A DNA stretch of 64,000 nucleotides from Halobacillus litoralis. GTDB lineage: Bacteria > Bacillota > Bacilli > Bacillales > Halobacillaceae. Positions 44,043 through 52,422 of this stretch are shown piece after piece. Below the pieces are notes generated by a model. It ran no database searches. It was not told where the DNA came from and saw only the letters and a list, made by a program, of their open reading frames with translations. The position numbers were made by a program, and so were the translations under genes. The stretch is from assembly GCF_020524025.1 (NCBI RefSeq), contig NZ_JAIVKN010000002.1, positions 744,001 to 808,000 on the forward strand, given 5' to 3'. How positions within the stretch are numbered: position 1 is the first letter of the stretch; each line of letters starts with the position of its first letter.

Positions 44043-44348
44043 TCAGAATTCCTCCAAACATCGTCCGGTGTATAATGAAGTGACCGCACAAGAGCTTAAT
44101 TTAAGTCACTTTTTTCATTCTGCTCTTGATTAAAAATTATTACAGTATAACTTTTGTACAACATTAGGATAAGTCCATAACCTATCCAGAAAGCAAAATG
44201 CCGGTCTTATTGATTGATTGTCGGGTATATAATCAGTCATAATAGACTATGTAACAATAGCAAATGAGCACGCATTGGTGCTGTTAATGAAAAGGAAATA
44301 GAATAGCACTCCTATCATTTCCAGAATATTCAGGAAGGTGATCATTAT
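44043..44348. other. Divergent promoter region with an inverted repeat
   Basis: About 300 bases between yfiB and the 63-residue gene. AAGTGAC (44079-44085) and GTCACTT (44105-44111) form an inverted repeat with a 19-base gap about 37-69 bases before yfiB, a possible operator. Nothing else is recognisable. Confidence 0.45.
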
Positions 44349-44540
44349 ATGGACGACATAAAACCTATTTTTCCCGTAACGGAAGAGTTACTCGAGCTCG
44401 TGGACTTATTAAACCAAGTCCCTGGTGCAGACGAGGGGCAGGTCATCCCACAAACGATGACTGTGCTTAATAAGGTTTATGCCCAAGGTATAATGGAAGG
44501 GTACGAGAAAGCCATAAAAAAACAGACGGCTAAAAAATAA
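44349..44540 (+). CDS. Small conserved-looking hypothetical protein
   Basis: Not recognised. 63 residues, acidic first half (FPVTEELLELVDLLNQVPGADEG) and basic end (YEKAIKKQTAKK), probably a helical hairpin without membrane helix or Cys. The ribosome site GGAAGGTG lies 7 bases before the ATG, and the amino acid pattern looks coding. No partner gene is adjacent on the same strand. Confidence 0.6.
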   Translation: MDDIKPIFPVTEELLELVDLLNQVPGADEGQVIPQTMTVLNKVYAQGIMEGYEKAIKKQTAKK

Positions 44541-44841
44541 ACGAATGTGATGTGGGAAGAACTTTTCCGGAGTTGTTATTAATCACTGCACTCCAAGATA
44601 TCACACACTATAAAGTAAACATGGCAGCTTAACGATTACACCGCTTCCTTAAAGCTTACATCTTCCTTTTTATCTACAATTTGAAGAAGCAAGGCAGGAC
44701 AGTCCTTTTTCTTCAGACGTAACGATTACATTCGTACATAGGGCAGAACCCTGAGGGCTCAGGTGAAGTAGATAAACAAAATAGCGGACTGAGCTTTCAC
44801 ATGATCACGCACTCTAAGGTCAAAGATACAAACGCTGGACG
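44541..44841. other. Gene-free stretch
   Basis: About 300 bases with no supported gene. The ten-base word AACGATTACA occurs twice (about 44632 and 44722), which may be chance. Confidence 0.4.
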
Positions 44842-44878
44842 GAAAAAGAGGCACTTTCATCTTCCAAGTGCCTCTTTC
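44842..44878 (-). terminator. Terminator of the Gfo/Idh gene
   Basis: AGAGGCACTT pairs with AAGTGCCTCT around a 9-base loop; on the minus strand TTTTTCC follows. Confidence 0.85.
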
Positions 44879-44890
44879 TGTCACGTTTTT

Positions 44891-45874
44891 TTATTGATCA
44901 GCAGGGTATACTAACCCGATCTGCCTCCGTGCCTCTTCCATGATTTTGGCAGCTTTAAGTGTGTTCTTTAACGAATTTATCGTGGACTGCTCTTTGTTTC
45001 CTTTAATAATGTCGATGAACTCTTTTACTTCATAGTACATAGGTGAATATTCATTATCATCTTTAAGATCCTCAGACGTTCCGTCCCGGAATAGAATCTT
45101 GATGTCTTTTGGTTCAGAAATATTGGGGATGATGATTGTCCCTTTTTCTCCTTGTATTTCAGAAGGTGCATGAGAATCAATAATCTTGGAATGCATGATG
45201 ACGCCTTCCATTTGATCATATTTCGCAATGATACTACCCTGGCCATCTACACCAGATTCCAAAAATACACCGTCTGCTTTTACGGAAAGCGGCTCCCCAA
45301 ACAAGACGACCATTGGATAAACTCCGTAAATCCCAAGGTCCATTAATGATCCGTTAGAAAGAGACGGATTAAACGCATTTAAAACTTCCCCTTGTTTGTA
45401 AGCATCATACCGGGAAGAGTATTTGCAAAAGTTCCCTACAAAGCGTCTGACCGGTCCAATTCTATGTAAATGTTCCTGCACACTTAAGAATCCAGGCATG
45501 AGAGTAGATTTAATGGCTTCCATCAATACAACTCGTTCTTCCTTAGCTACCTCAATCATTTTAGCAATTTCCTGCTGATTGGATGCCATTGGCTTTTCAC
45601 ATATCACATGCTTGCCCTTCCTCATCAAGGTCATTGCCTGCTCCGCGTGAAAGGCATTCGGACTTGCAATATAGACGGCATCAATATCATTATGCTCAGC
45701 CATGTCATTTAAATTAGTAAAGGTTAAAGGGGCTCCATGTTTCCCTGCGAAATCTTCAGCCCGCTCTTTTGTACGGGAGTAAACGCCCGTCATCTCAAAA
45801 TCTTCATGCTGCTTTGCTGCTTCAATAAACTTTTCTGTAATAGTGTTCGTGCCAATTATACCGAAACGCACCAT
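44891..45874 (-). CDS. Gfo/Idh/MocA-family oxidoreductase
   Basis: A 327-residue NAD(P)-dependent dehydrogenase acting on a sugar, inositol or dihydrodiol-like substrate. The N-terminal Rossmann domain starts with RFGIIGTNTITEKFIEA and contains the family Lys in HVICEKPMASN. The C-terminal GFO/IDH domain holds GSLMDLGIYGVYPMVVLFGEP, where the Asp and following residues shape the active site. It stands alone, so the pathway is unknown. Confidence 0.85.
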   Translation of the reverse strand: MVRFGIIGTNTITEKFIEAAKQHEDFEMTGVYSRTKERAEDFAGKHGAPLTFTNLNDMAEHNDIDAVYIASPNAFHAEQAMTLMRKGKHVICEKPMASNQQEIAKMIEVAKEERVVLMEAIKSTLMPGFLSVQEHLHRIGPVRRFVGNFCKYSSRYDAYKQGEVLNAFNPSLSNGSLMDLGIYGVYPMVVLFGEPLSVKADGVFLESGVDGQGSIIAKYDQMEGVIMHSKIIDSHAPSEIQGEKGTIIIPNISEPKDIKILFRDGTSEDLKDDNEYSPMYYEVKEFIDIIKGNKEQSTINSLKNTLKAAKIMEEARRQIGLVYPADQ

Positions 45875-45940
45875 AACTCACCTCCATGTCATACACCTAT
45901 TATACATGAATAGAGGAAACAGCCCCAAGATCATGCCTTG

Positions 45941-46636
45941 CTATTTAACATGCTTTAAAGCAAGCTTTGCCAGTACCTCCTGCCCCTTTTTAGTTGGATG
46001 AACATCCCCCTTTATTATATATTCAGGATGCCCGCGAAACGCTTTGTTGGCATTCACTAAGGATACAGAAGTAAAGTGTTTTAATAACTTTACCAAAGAG
46101 GCATACTGCTGATTGATATAAGCCAGAGGAGTATCCAATTTGTCACCGGCAGCTGGATATGGATTATAAATGTTATACACTAGAATCTTACCGTCTGTCA
46201 GTTCATCGATCTCAAGAATGGTTTCATACACATTGTAAAGCAGATCCCGTATGACAGGAGCAGCATCTTCCAACTCCACACCGTCCAGTCCACCATTCTG
46301 CTTCACAATATTTAATAAATCGTTCCCCCCTATATACACTATGACGTAATCTGCTTCCTTTAAAGCTTCCCGATAAATTTCATTTGACTTCACTGCACCC
46401 AGCAGTTCACTGGAGGTTATTCCAGGAATACTTAAGTTGGTAACTTCGAGGTTTCTTTTTTTGGCTATCAGCGAAGGAAAGGATCCATCAGGAGGCTGGC
46501 TGTTGTCTTTTTCCAGATTATATCCATAAGGAATTGAGTCCCCGACAGCCACCATTCTTTTCTCCTTATAAGCAGATGCCTGGTATGGGCTTACAGCATA
46601 CGCGATTATAATAATAAAAATGATAAAAGATCTCAT
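45941..46636 (-). CDS. Secreted SGNH/GDSL-type esterase
   Basis: About 231 residues. A signal peptide (MRSFIIFIIIIAYAVSPYQASA) is followed by the SGNH blocks: MVAVGDSIPYG (Ser), the Gly of block II in LSIPGITSSELLG, YIGGNDLLN (Asn) and GDVHPTKKG (Asp/His). It probably removes acyl or acetyl groups from cell-wall or extracellular polymers. The frame runs on to 46729 into the CAP gene, but AGAGGAC before the ATG at 46636 and the signal peptide fix this start. It follows the CAP lipoprotein gene by 65 bases. Confidence 0.85.
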   Translation of the reverse strand: MRSFIIFIIIIAYAVSPYQASAYKEKRMVAVGDSIPYGYNLEKDNSQPPDGSFPSLIAKKRNLEVTNLSIPGITSSELLGAVKSNEIYREALKEADYVIVYIGGNDLLNIVKQNGGLDGVELEDAAPVIRDLLYNVYETILEIDELTDGKILVYNIYNPYPAAGDKLDTPLAYINQQYASLVKLLKHFTSVSLVNANKAFRGHPEYIIKGDVHPTKKGQEVLAKLALKHVK

Positions 46637-46665
46637 AATGATTGTCCTCTGCAAAGATTTTATGT

Positions 46666-46700
46666 AAAGATAGACGCCGGAAGAACCAGGCGTCTTATAT
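46666..46700 (-). terminator. Hairpin between the CAP and GDSL genes
   Basis: AGACGCC pairs with GGCGTCT around a 10-base loop just past the CAP stop. On the minus strand only CTTT follows, so it may be partial termination that lets some reading through into the esterase gene. Confidence 0.5.
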
Positions 46701-46701
46701 C

Positions 46702-47463
46702 TTATTTGGCAATAAACATTTGAACCCAATAGTTTCCATCGCTTGAATATCCAACACCAATATGAGTAACATTTTTATTCATGATATTTTTCCGGTGACC
46801 AGAACTATTCAACCAACCATCCACTACAGATTGTGGAGACTGCTGCCCGGCAGCAATATTTTCTGCTGCTGTCGTGTAGTCCACTCCAAATTCTTTCAAC
46901 ATGTCAAAAGGACTTCCGTAATTTGGAGAAGTGTGGGAAAAGTAGTCATTCTTAGCCATATCTTCAGACTTCACTTGAGCTACTTCTTCTACATCGGCAC
47001 TATTTTTTAGTGGTTTCAAACCATTTTTCTCTCGTGCTTTATTGGTTAGTTCAATCACTTTCTTCTGAAAATCTCCGCTTGCTGCTTGATCGCTGGTTTG
47101 TTTATTTGTCTGCTGCTTTTGAGCCTGATCTTGATCCGGGGCCTGATTTTGAGATGGTGCCGGCTGACTTTGTTCATAACGGCCGTCCTGATCAAAGAAA
47201 TAAGGACCCTCCATCACTCCGTTTGGTCCATTCGGATTTAACCCTTCAAATGGAATATTAGCATCAAAACGATTCTGCCCAGTCATGTCATATCCATTTC
47301 CAACTGGACCGTTTTGCTGTCGTCCTTGATCCTCTGGGCCAAAACTTACTTTATTTAAGTTATTACGCTGACTATCACGCGCTTCTTCTTCTGTAGTATT
47401 ACAAGCAGCCAGCATACCTATCAGCATGATTGCTGCTAAAAAGAACAACAGTTTATTTCTCAT
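46702..47463 (-). CDS. CAP-domain lipoprotein, YkwD-like
   Basis: A 253-residue lipoprotein: signal peptide with lipobox LAAC, a long disordered Asn/Gln/Pro-rich linker (~30-125), then a C-terminal CAP domain (VIELTNKAREKNGLKPL, DYFSHTSPNYGSPFDM, AENIAAGQQSPQSVVDGWLNSSGHRKNIMNKNVTHIGVGY). The domain is closely similar to that of the protein at 16.1-16.8 kb but is anchored differently, and the linker would let it reach into the wall. It is probably co-transcribed with the GDSL esterase. Confidence 0.88.
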   Translation of the reverse strand: MRNKLLFFLAAIMLIGMLAACNTTEEEARDSQRNNLNKVSFGPEDQGRQQNGPVGNGYDMTGQNRFDANIPFEGLNPNGPNGVMEGPYFFDQDGRYEQSQPAPSQNQAPDQDQAQKQQTNKQTSDQAASGDFQKKVIELTNKAREKNGLKPLKNSADVEEVAQVKSEDMAKNDYFSHTSPNYGSPFDMLKEFGVDYTTAAENIAAGQQSPQSVVDGWLNSSGHRKNIMNKNVTHIGVGYSSDGNYWVQMFIAK

Positions 47464-47560
47464 CTAACATCCTCCTCAGGAATATCATCACGCTTACTAT
47501 TTGCTCCTTGACCGACATTATCCCTGAGAAGAAGTACCAGTTGAGAAGAGGTTTTCCCTC

Positions 47561-47592
47561 AAAAAAAGCCGTGGATAAAGATCCACAGCCTG
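47561..47592 (-). terminator. Terminator of the small Cys/His-rich gene
   Basis: On the minus strand GCTGTGGAT pairs with ATCCACGGC around CTTT, followed by TTTTTTT. Confidence 0.9.
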
Positions 47593-47599
47593 AGGGAAA

Positions 47600-47806
47600 T
47601 TAAGTTGTATGGCAGGACGGGCAGCAGTGTTCACAACCATTAACGACATCATAAGTATTTCTTGCAACTTCTAAAGCGCTTGAGCAGTCGGTATGACCAC
47701 CAAGGTCCAGTAAGTTCTTCTCAAACGGCATGAAATTGCAGCCTTCAACATGAACTTCATGCTCTCCACCGGTCTGCTGGTTTTGATTCACATAGAATTG
47801 AGCCAT
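47600..47806 (-). CDS. Small Cys/His-rich conserved protein
   Basis: 68 residues beginning MAQFYVNQNQQTGGEHEVHVEG. The pattern FYVN-x-N...GxHEVH-x-x-xC near the start and NGCEHCCPSCHTT at the end recurs in short proteins of many bacteria that I know only as uncharacterised. Three His and six Cys, two as CxxC-like pairs, suggest zinc or iron binding; that is inference. AAGGGGGT lies before the ATG, and it has its own terminator. Confidence 0.7.
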   Translation of the reverse strand: MAQFYVNQNQQTGGEHEVHVEGCNFMPFEKNLLDLGGHTDCSSALEVARNTYDVVNGCEHCCPSCHTT

Positions 47807-47933
47807 GTCTTTTACCCCCTTTTAAGGGGTTATTACCCTGGAAGAATTCACTGAAACCTATTCTCCCGGTTAACGGCATGTTCCTTTTATCCTCTTTTTA
47901 AGTGTTAGAAAGATACAGCCTTGGAAATAATCT

Positions 47934-49130
47934 TTATTTATTTTCTGCATAAGCCGGCAGTGCTTGGAAGGCTTGGGCAAGATCTTGCTTTAAATCATCA
48001 ATATCCTCAATCCCGGCTGAGTATCGGATTAAACCTTCTGGAATCCCCATTGCAGCGCGTTCTTCCGGTGTACACTCGACATGACTGGTTGTCCGTGATG
48101 GACCAACTACAGTTTCAACTGACCCAAGGTTCGCAGCGCGGTTGGCATATTTAAGTTTAGGAAGCAAATCGCGGACGGCTGCCACTCCCCCTTTTACCGA
48201 AAAGGATAACATTCCACCAAATCCGCTCATTTGATGCTTGGCAATATCATGATGAAGATGTGACTTTAAACCTGGATAAAACACATCTTCCACCATATCA
48301 AAAGACTGTAGATATTCAGCAATAGCGGCTGCATTTCGATTCTGCTGCTCCACACGGAGTTTAAGCGTCTTCATTCCCCTAATCAGCAAATAAGCAGCCA
48401 TCGGATCAAGCGTCGCCCCATTTATTTCTCTATAGTGGTAGATGGAATCAACCAGCTTTTGTGAGCCACAAACAGCTCCTCCAAGTGCATCAGCATGACC
48501 TCCCAGGTACTTTGTAGCACTATGGATGACGAGGTCAGCTCCAAGTTCCAGAGGCTGTTGATTGACAGGCGTTGCAAAAGTATTGTCTACAACAACAACG
48601 GCTCCAGCCATTTTTCCAGCCTCAGCCATCCGTTTAATATCTGTAATTTTAACCGTGGGGTTTGTCGGACTCTCTAAGTAAAGAACTTTACATCCTTTAG
48701 CGACTTCATGTTCAATGACATCATGATCCCCTGTATCACAAAGGACAACCTCCACTTGTTGTCTTGGAAGGAATTCAGTGAATATTTTGTTTGTACCTCC
48801 ATACGTGTCTTTTATAGAGACAATACGGTCCCCGGGAGCTAATAATGTGCTCAATGTATTACTGATCGCCGCCATGCCTGTCGAAAAACTTGTTGCTGCT
48901 TCTGCCCCTTCTAAAATACGGATCTTCTCTTCGAAAGCCTGTACGGTCGGGTTCGTATTTCTCCCATAAATGTGCCCTGGTTTGTTACCGACGGCTACTT
49001 CATACCATTCATCCATATCGTCATATCCAAAAGACACACTATGAACAACCGGGACTTGAGTAGCTCCGAAAGCTAATTGATCTCGTTCTCCGGCCCAGAT
49101 TGATTTAGTACTAAATTTTGCTTCCTTCAT
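47934..49130 (-). CDS. Cys/Met-metabolism PLP enzyme (cystathionine gamma-synthase/lyase family)
   Basis: A 398-residue PLP enzyme of the trans-sulfuration family. Motifs: IYGRNTNPTVQAFEEKI with the Tyr-Arg of the neighbouring subunit, FSTGMAAISNTL, VVVDNTFATP with the PLP Asp, the Schiff-base Lys in IHSATKYLGGHADALGG, and the C-terminal SVETVVGPSRTTSH...IRYSAGIED. It may be a gamma-synthase, gamma-lyase or methionine gamma-lyase; the sequence alone does not decide. The DoeA-like gene ends 81 bases upstream on the same strand, and AAAGGGAGG precedes this start, so the two may be co-expressed. Confidence 0.85.
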   Translation of the reverse strand: MKEAKFSTKSIWAGERDQLAFGATQVPVVHSVSFGYDDMDEWYEVAVGNKPGHIYGRNTNPTVQAFEEKIRILEGAEAATSFSTGMAAISNTLSTLLAPGDRIVSIKDTYGGTNKIFTEFLPRQQVEVVLCDTGDHDVIEHEVAKGCKVLYLESPTNPTVKITDIKRMAEAGKMAGAVVVVDNTFATPVNQQPLELGADLVIHSATKYLGGHADALGGAVCGSQKLVDSIYHYREINGATLDPMAAYLLIRGMKTLKLRVEQQNRNAAAIAEYLQSFDMVEDVFYPGLKSHLHHDIAKHQMSGFGGMLSFSVKGGVAAVRDLLPKLKYANRAANLGSVETVVGPSRTTSHVECTPEERAAMGIPEGLIRYSAGIEDIDDLKQDLAQAFQALPAYAENK

Positions 49131-49211
49131 ATTAATCCTCCCTTTAGATCAATTATTACAGCAGCATTACAAGTGGGTATAAAGAATAGTCTCTGGCTGA
49201 ATTTTCTCTCG

Positions 49212-50414
49212 TCAGCTTATCCGGCCGTTTAAGTCCAAATGATCCCTGATCAGCAATTCCTGTGGGTAGGTTGTAAAACACTCCGCTCCGCTCTCTGTCA
49301 CACGAAAGGTCTCCGAAATTTCAATTCCATCTGTATCAAACCAGAGGGCAGGGATAAGATGAAAAGTCATATTCGGTTTAAGAATGGTTGGATCCCCTTT
49401 TCTGATACTTGCGGTATGCTCCCCCCAGTCAGGAGGATAATTCAAGCCGACGGAGTAGCCCAAGCGCGCTTCTTTTTCATAACCGTATTTTTTAATCGTC
49501 TTTCTCCAAACTTCTTCTAACTCTCCACATGTAACACCAGGCTTAGCAAAATTCAGGACGGTCTGAATTCCTTCCAGGACGACGGGAGCCACCTGCTTCA
49601 TCTTTTCATTTGGCTGGCCTATTGACACTGTCCTGGCCAGAGGAACATGGTACCTTTTATAGCAGCCGGCCAGTTCAATAATAACCGCATGACCTTCAAC
49701 AAAAGGACGGTCTGACCAAGTCAGATGAGGGATAGAGGTCTGATCTCCTGTCGGAAGTAAAGGAACAATTGCCGGATATTCTCCCCCATATTCAGGTGTT
49801 CCTTTAATTAATGCGTAGGAAATTTCAGCTGCTGTGTCACATTCCCGCACCCCGGGAAATATACTTTCCACCCCCATCTTCATAGCTGAGTCCGCGATTT
49901 TGGCGGCTGTTTTCATGTATTCAATTTCCTGGTCTGATTTAACCATTCTCACTTCATTGACGAGGAGAGTAGCATCCATAAAATGAGCGTCTGGCAGGCT
50001 TTTTTTCAAGATCTCCGACGCCCTGCCCGTAAAATAGTAGTGATCCATTTCCATTCCAATGTTTCGGCAGCCTTGTCCGATCTGCTTTAAAATATCAGCA
50101 ATGAATTCCATAGGATGATGCTCTTTTGAATGAACATAATAATCAGGATAGGCAATTACGTTTTCATCATAAATCCATGTCGTCACTTTAGCTCCATTCG
50201 CATCCTGGTAACGACCAATCCAAAGCGGCTGTGGTTCATCGATGAGAATGACGAGCATTTGGTGTACATAAAAGGACCACGCATCATAACCGGATAAATA
50301 ATTCATATTGGCAGGGTCAGTAATTAAAAGGACTTCAATTCCCCTGCTCTCCATCTGTTCTTTGGTTTGTTTCAACCTTTTCTGGTACTCCACGATATCA
50401 AAAGGAAGAACCAT
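49212..50414 (-). CDS. doeA: M24-family ectoine hydrolase-like protein (DoeA)
   Basis: A 400-residue pita-bread-fold enzyme. It follows DoeA closely: LLITDPANMNYLSGYDAWSFYVHQ, IGRYQDANGAKVTTWIYDEN, GMEMDHYYFTGRASEIL, GGEYPAIVPLLPTGDQTSIPHLTW, ELAGCYKRYHVPLARTV and LNYPPDWGEHTASIRKGD. In Halomonas DoeA opens the ectoine ring to N-acetyl-diaminobutyrate, so this cell may use ectoine as carbon and nitrogen source. The usual partners doeB (deacetylase) and eutB/eutC are not in view; a trans-sulfuration-type PLP enzyme follows instead. AAGGAGAGGG precedes the ATG. Confidence 0.8.
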   Translation of the reverse strand: MVLPFDIVEYQKRLKQTKEQMESRGIEVLLITDPANMNYLSGYDAWSFYVHQMLVILIDEPQPLWIGRYQDANGAKVTTWIYDENVIAYPDYYVHSKEHHPMEFIADILKQIGQGCRNIGMEMDHYYFTGRASEILKKSLPDAHFMDATLLVNEVRMVKSDQEIEYMKTAAKIADSAMKMGVESIFPGVRECDTAAEISYALIKGTPEYGGEYPAIVPLLPTGDQTSIPHLTWSDRPFVEGHAVIIELAGCYKRYHVPLARTVSIGQPNEKMKQVAPVVLEGIQTVLNFAKPGVTCGELEEVWRKTIKKYGYEKEARLGYSVGLNYPPDWGEHTASIRKGDPTILKPNMTFHLIPALWFDTDGIEISETFRVTESGAECFTTYPQELLIRDHLDLNGRIS

Positions 50415-50854
50415 CCTACCCTCTCCTTTTTAGATAATTCAGACTTCTTGTTGTTTCTATTGTAGTGGAGGCTTTTTTCGAATGTAATGGGAAAAGTGTA
50501 TGAAAAATCCTCCTTTCCTTTCTTACATTTGGTCCAACATAAAAGAACACAGACACGGGCTGCATGATCTTGTATTGGATTATGTTATGATGTTTATGAG
50601 AAAATTTGCAAAATGATTCAATAAGAGGGCATCGTCTACATGAGGAATGTAAGATAAGCGCTCGTTCTCTCAGTACGTCCACAGATCGTTTTCACTCCGG
50701 TGTCGATGAAAAAGGGAATAGCTTCTCTGCCAACCATACTCCTTGTAACTGGTCTCAAAAATGATTGGATGTTTCCTTTTGGCGAGGGGAACTTTTCCAA
50801 ATAAAGATCAGGGATAGGATTGAACTGGTTCATTAAAAAAGAAAGAGGGATAAA
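50415..50854. other. Divergent intergenic stretch, no gene supported
   Basis: About 440 bases between doeA and the aldo/keto reductase gene. It must contain both promoters, but I see no clear -35/-10 pair. Several short frames exist without ribosome sites and are not called. Confidence 0.45.
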
Positions 50855-51757
50855 ATGGAACGCATACAGATAGCAGAAGATTTATCTTATTCAAGAATAA
50901 TACACGGCTTATGGCGTCTTGCTGATTGGAAACAAAGCAAAGAAAAAACGTTGGAATTAGTTGAACATAATCTGGACAAAGGGATCACTACATTTGACCA
51001 TGCAGATATTTATGGAGGGTATACGTGTGAAGCGTTGTTCGGGGAAGCTTTAAGTCTGAAGCCTTCCTTACGTGAAGACATGGAGATTGTTACCAAGTGC
51101 GGTATTGTCCTGCCTAATAAAAACCGTCCAGAACATAAAACCCATCACTACAATACAAGCAAAGCACATATTATCCAATCTGTTGAGAATTCTTTAAAGG
51201 GTTTATATACAGACTACATTGATACACTGCTGATTCACCGCCCTGATCCTTTCATGGACGGCGAACAAGTAGCTGAAGCCTTCACTCAACTGAAAGAGGA
51301 AGGCAAAGTCCGTTATTTTGGAGTTTCCAATTTTAAAGATCACCAGTGGAATATGTTACAGTCTTACCTTCCTTTTCCATTGGTTACAAATCAATTGGAA
51401 TTATCCGCTTATAACCTTGAAAACTTTGAAGATGGTACACTAAATCTTTGTCAGGAAAAACGTGTCCCTCCTATGGCATGGTCTCCCCTTGCAGGAGGGA
51501 ATGTCTTCACTGCACAAGATGAAAAAGCCGTCCGCCTTCGTGACACTCTAACAAAGGTGAAAGAAGAAATTGGCGCTGAAGGCATTGATCAAGTGATGTA
51601 CGCATGGCTGCTCAATCACCCTGCCAAAATCATGCCTATTGTAGGATCTGGTAAAAAAGAGCGTATCGATGGCGCTGTTGAATCCTTAAATATGAAGCTC
51701 AACCACGATCAATGGTTTGAAATTCTTCAAAGCTCTATGGGCCATGACGTACCTTAA
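50855..51757 (+). CDS. Aldo/keto reductase, YdhF-like
   Basis: A 300-residue NADPH-dependent reductase with a TIM-barrel fold. The catalytic set is visible: Asp and Tyr in TTFDHADIYGGYTCE, Lys in MEIVTKCGIV and His in DTLLIHRPDP. The C-terminal AWLLNHPAKIMPIVGSGKKERI binds the cofactor phosphate. Length and motifs match the E. coli YdhF group; the natural aldehyde or ketone is unknown. It appears to be a single gene; AAAGAGGG precedes the ATG. Confidence 0.88.
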   Translation: MERIQIAEDLSYSRIIHGLWRLADWKQSKEKTLELVEHNLDKGITTFDHADIYGGYTCEALFGEALSLKPSLREDMEIVTKCGIVLPNKNRPEHKTHHYNTSKAHIIQSVENSLKGLYTDYIDTLLIHRPDPFMDGEQVAEAFTQLKEEGKVRYFGVSNFKDHQWNMLQSYLPFPLVTNQLELSAYNLENFEDGTLNLCQEKRVPPMAWSPLAGGNVFTAQDEKAVRLRDTLTKVKEEIGAEGIDQVMYAWLLNHPAKIMPIVGSGKKERIDGAVESLNMKLNHDQWFEILQSSMGHDVP

Positions 51758-51768
51758 AACAAACAAAA

Positions 51769-51805
51769 AAAACAGAACCAGAGCATTCTCTGGTTCTGTT
51801 TTCTT
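51769..51805. terminator. Bidirectional terminator
   Basis: AAAACAGAACCAGAG pairs with CTCTGGTTCTGTTTT around CATT. It ends the aldo/keto reductase gene and the convergent thi operon. Confidence 0.93.
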
Positions 51806-52422
51806 TATAACTGTCTGACTACAAGGTTGATGTCCCTGGCTTTTGATATCGCTGAAACGACAGCCACACCATCCGCTCCTGCTTCCATCACCTCATATGC
51901 GTTCCCTGCATGAATTCCTCCGATCCCTACAAGCGGGATAGAGGGATGCTGTGATTTTACTTCCCTTATCCACTCCGGACCCACGACAGGGTCTGCATCT
52001 TCTTTCGTATTCGTAGGAAAGATGGGACCAATCCCAAGATAGTCCACGAGTGTAAGTGGACTACCTTGCAACTGTTCTTGGTTTGATACAGACAACCCGA
52101 TAAAGGCCTGAGGATATGCTTCTCTAATAAAGGAAACACTTTGATCCTGCTGGCCGACATGAATTCCATCTGCACCAAGGGATTGATATAAATCAAGATC
52201 ATCATTGACAATAAACCACACCCCAGCCTTATTACAGCGCTCTTTCAAACGTTCTCCAAACTTATATTTTGCGCCGCCAGCCAGAGCTCTTCTGCCCTTT
52301 TCTCTATACTGAAAGGCTGTGATTCCTGCAGCAATTGCTTCATCCAAAACGACAAGTGGATCTCTATCACAGTCCTGACTGCCCATAACAAAATACTTCC
52401 TTAGACGTTCACTCGTATTCAT
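51805..52422 (-). CDS. thiE: Thiamine-phosphate synthase
   Basis: Joins the pyrimidine (HMP-PP) and thiazole (HET-P) halves to make thiamine phosphate. The 205-residue TIM barrel shows AFQYREKG, FIVNDDLDLYQSLGADGIHVGQQDQ, YLGIGPIFPTNTKEDADPVVG and LVGIGGIHAGNAYEVMEAGADGVAVVSAI, including the phosphate-binding ends. It overlaps thiM by four bases and is the last gene of thiD-thiM-thiE. Confidence 0.95.
   Translation of the reverse strand: MNTSERLRKYFVMGSQDCDRDPLVVLDEAIAAGITAFQYREKGRRALAGGAKYKFGERLKERCNKAGVWFIVNDDLDLYQSLGADGIHVGQQDQSVSFIREAYPQAFIGLSVSNQEQLQGSPLTLVDYLGIGPIFPTNTKEDADPVVGPEWIREVKSQHPSIPLVGIGGIHAGNAYEVMEAGADGVAVVSAISKARDINLVVRQL

Noticed and set aside
44632-44732. Direct repeat AACGATTACA as a mobile-element footprint
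   Set aside because: Ten bases, two copies only, no transposase and no terminal inverted repeats. Likely chance.
50636-50833. 65-codon minus-strand frame between doeA and the aldo/keto reductase gene
   Set aside because: No ribosome site and no family resemblance; it lies in a promoter region.
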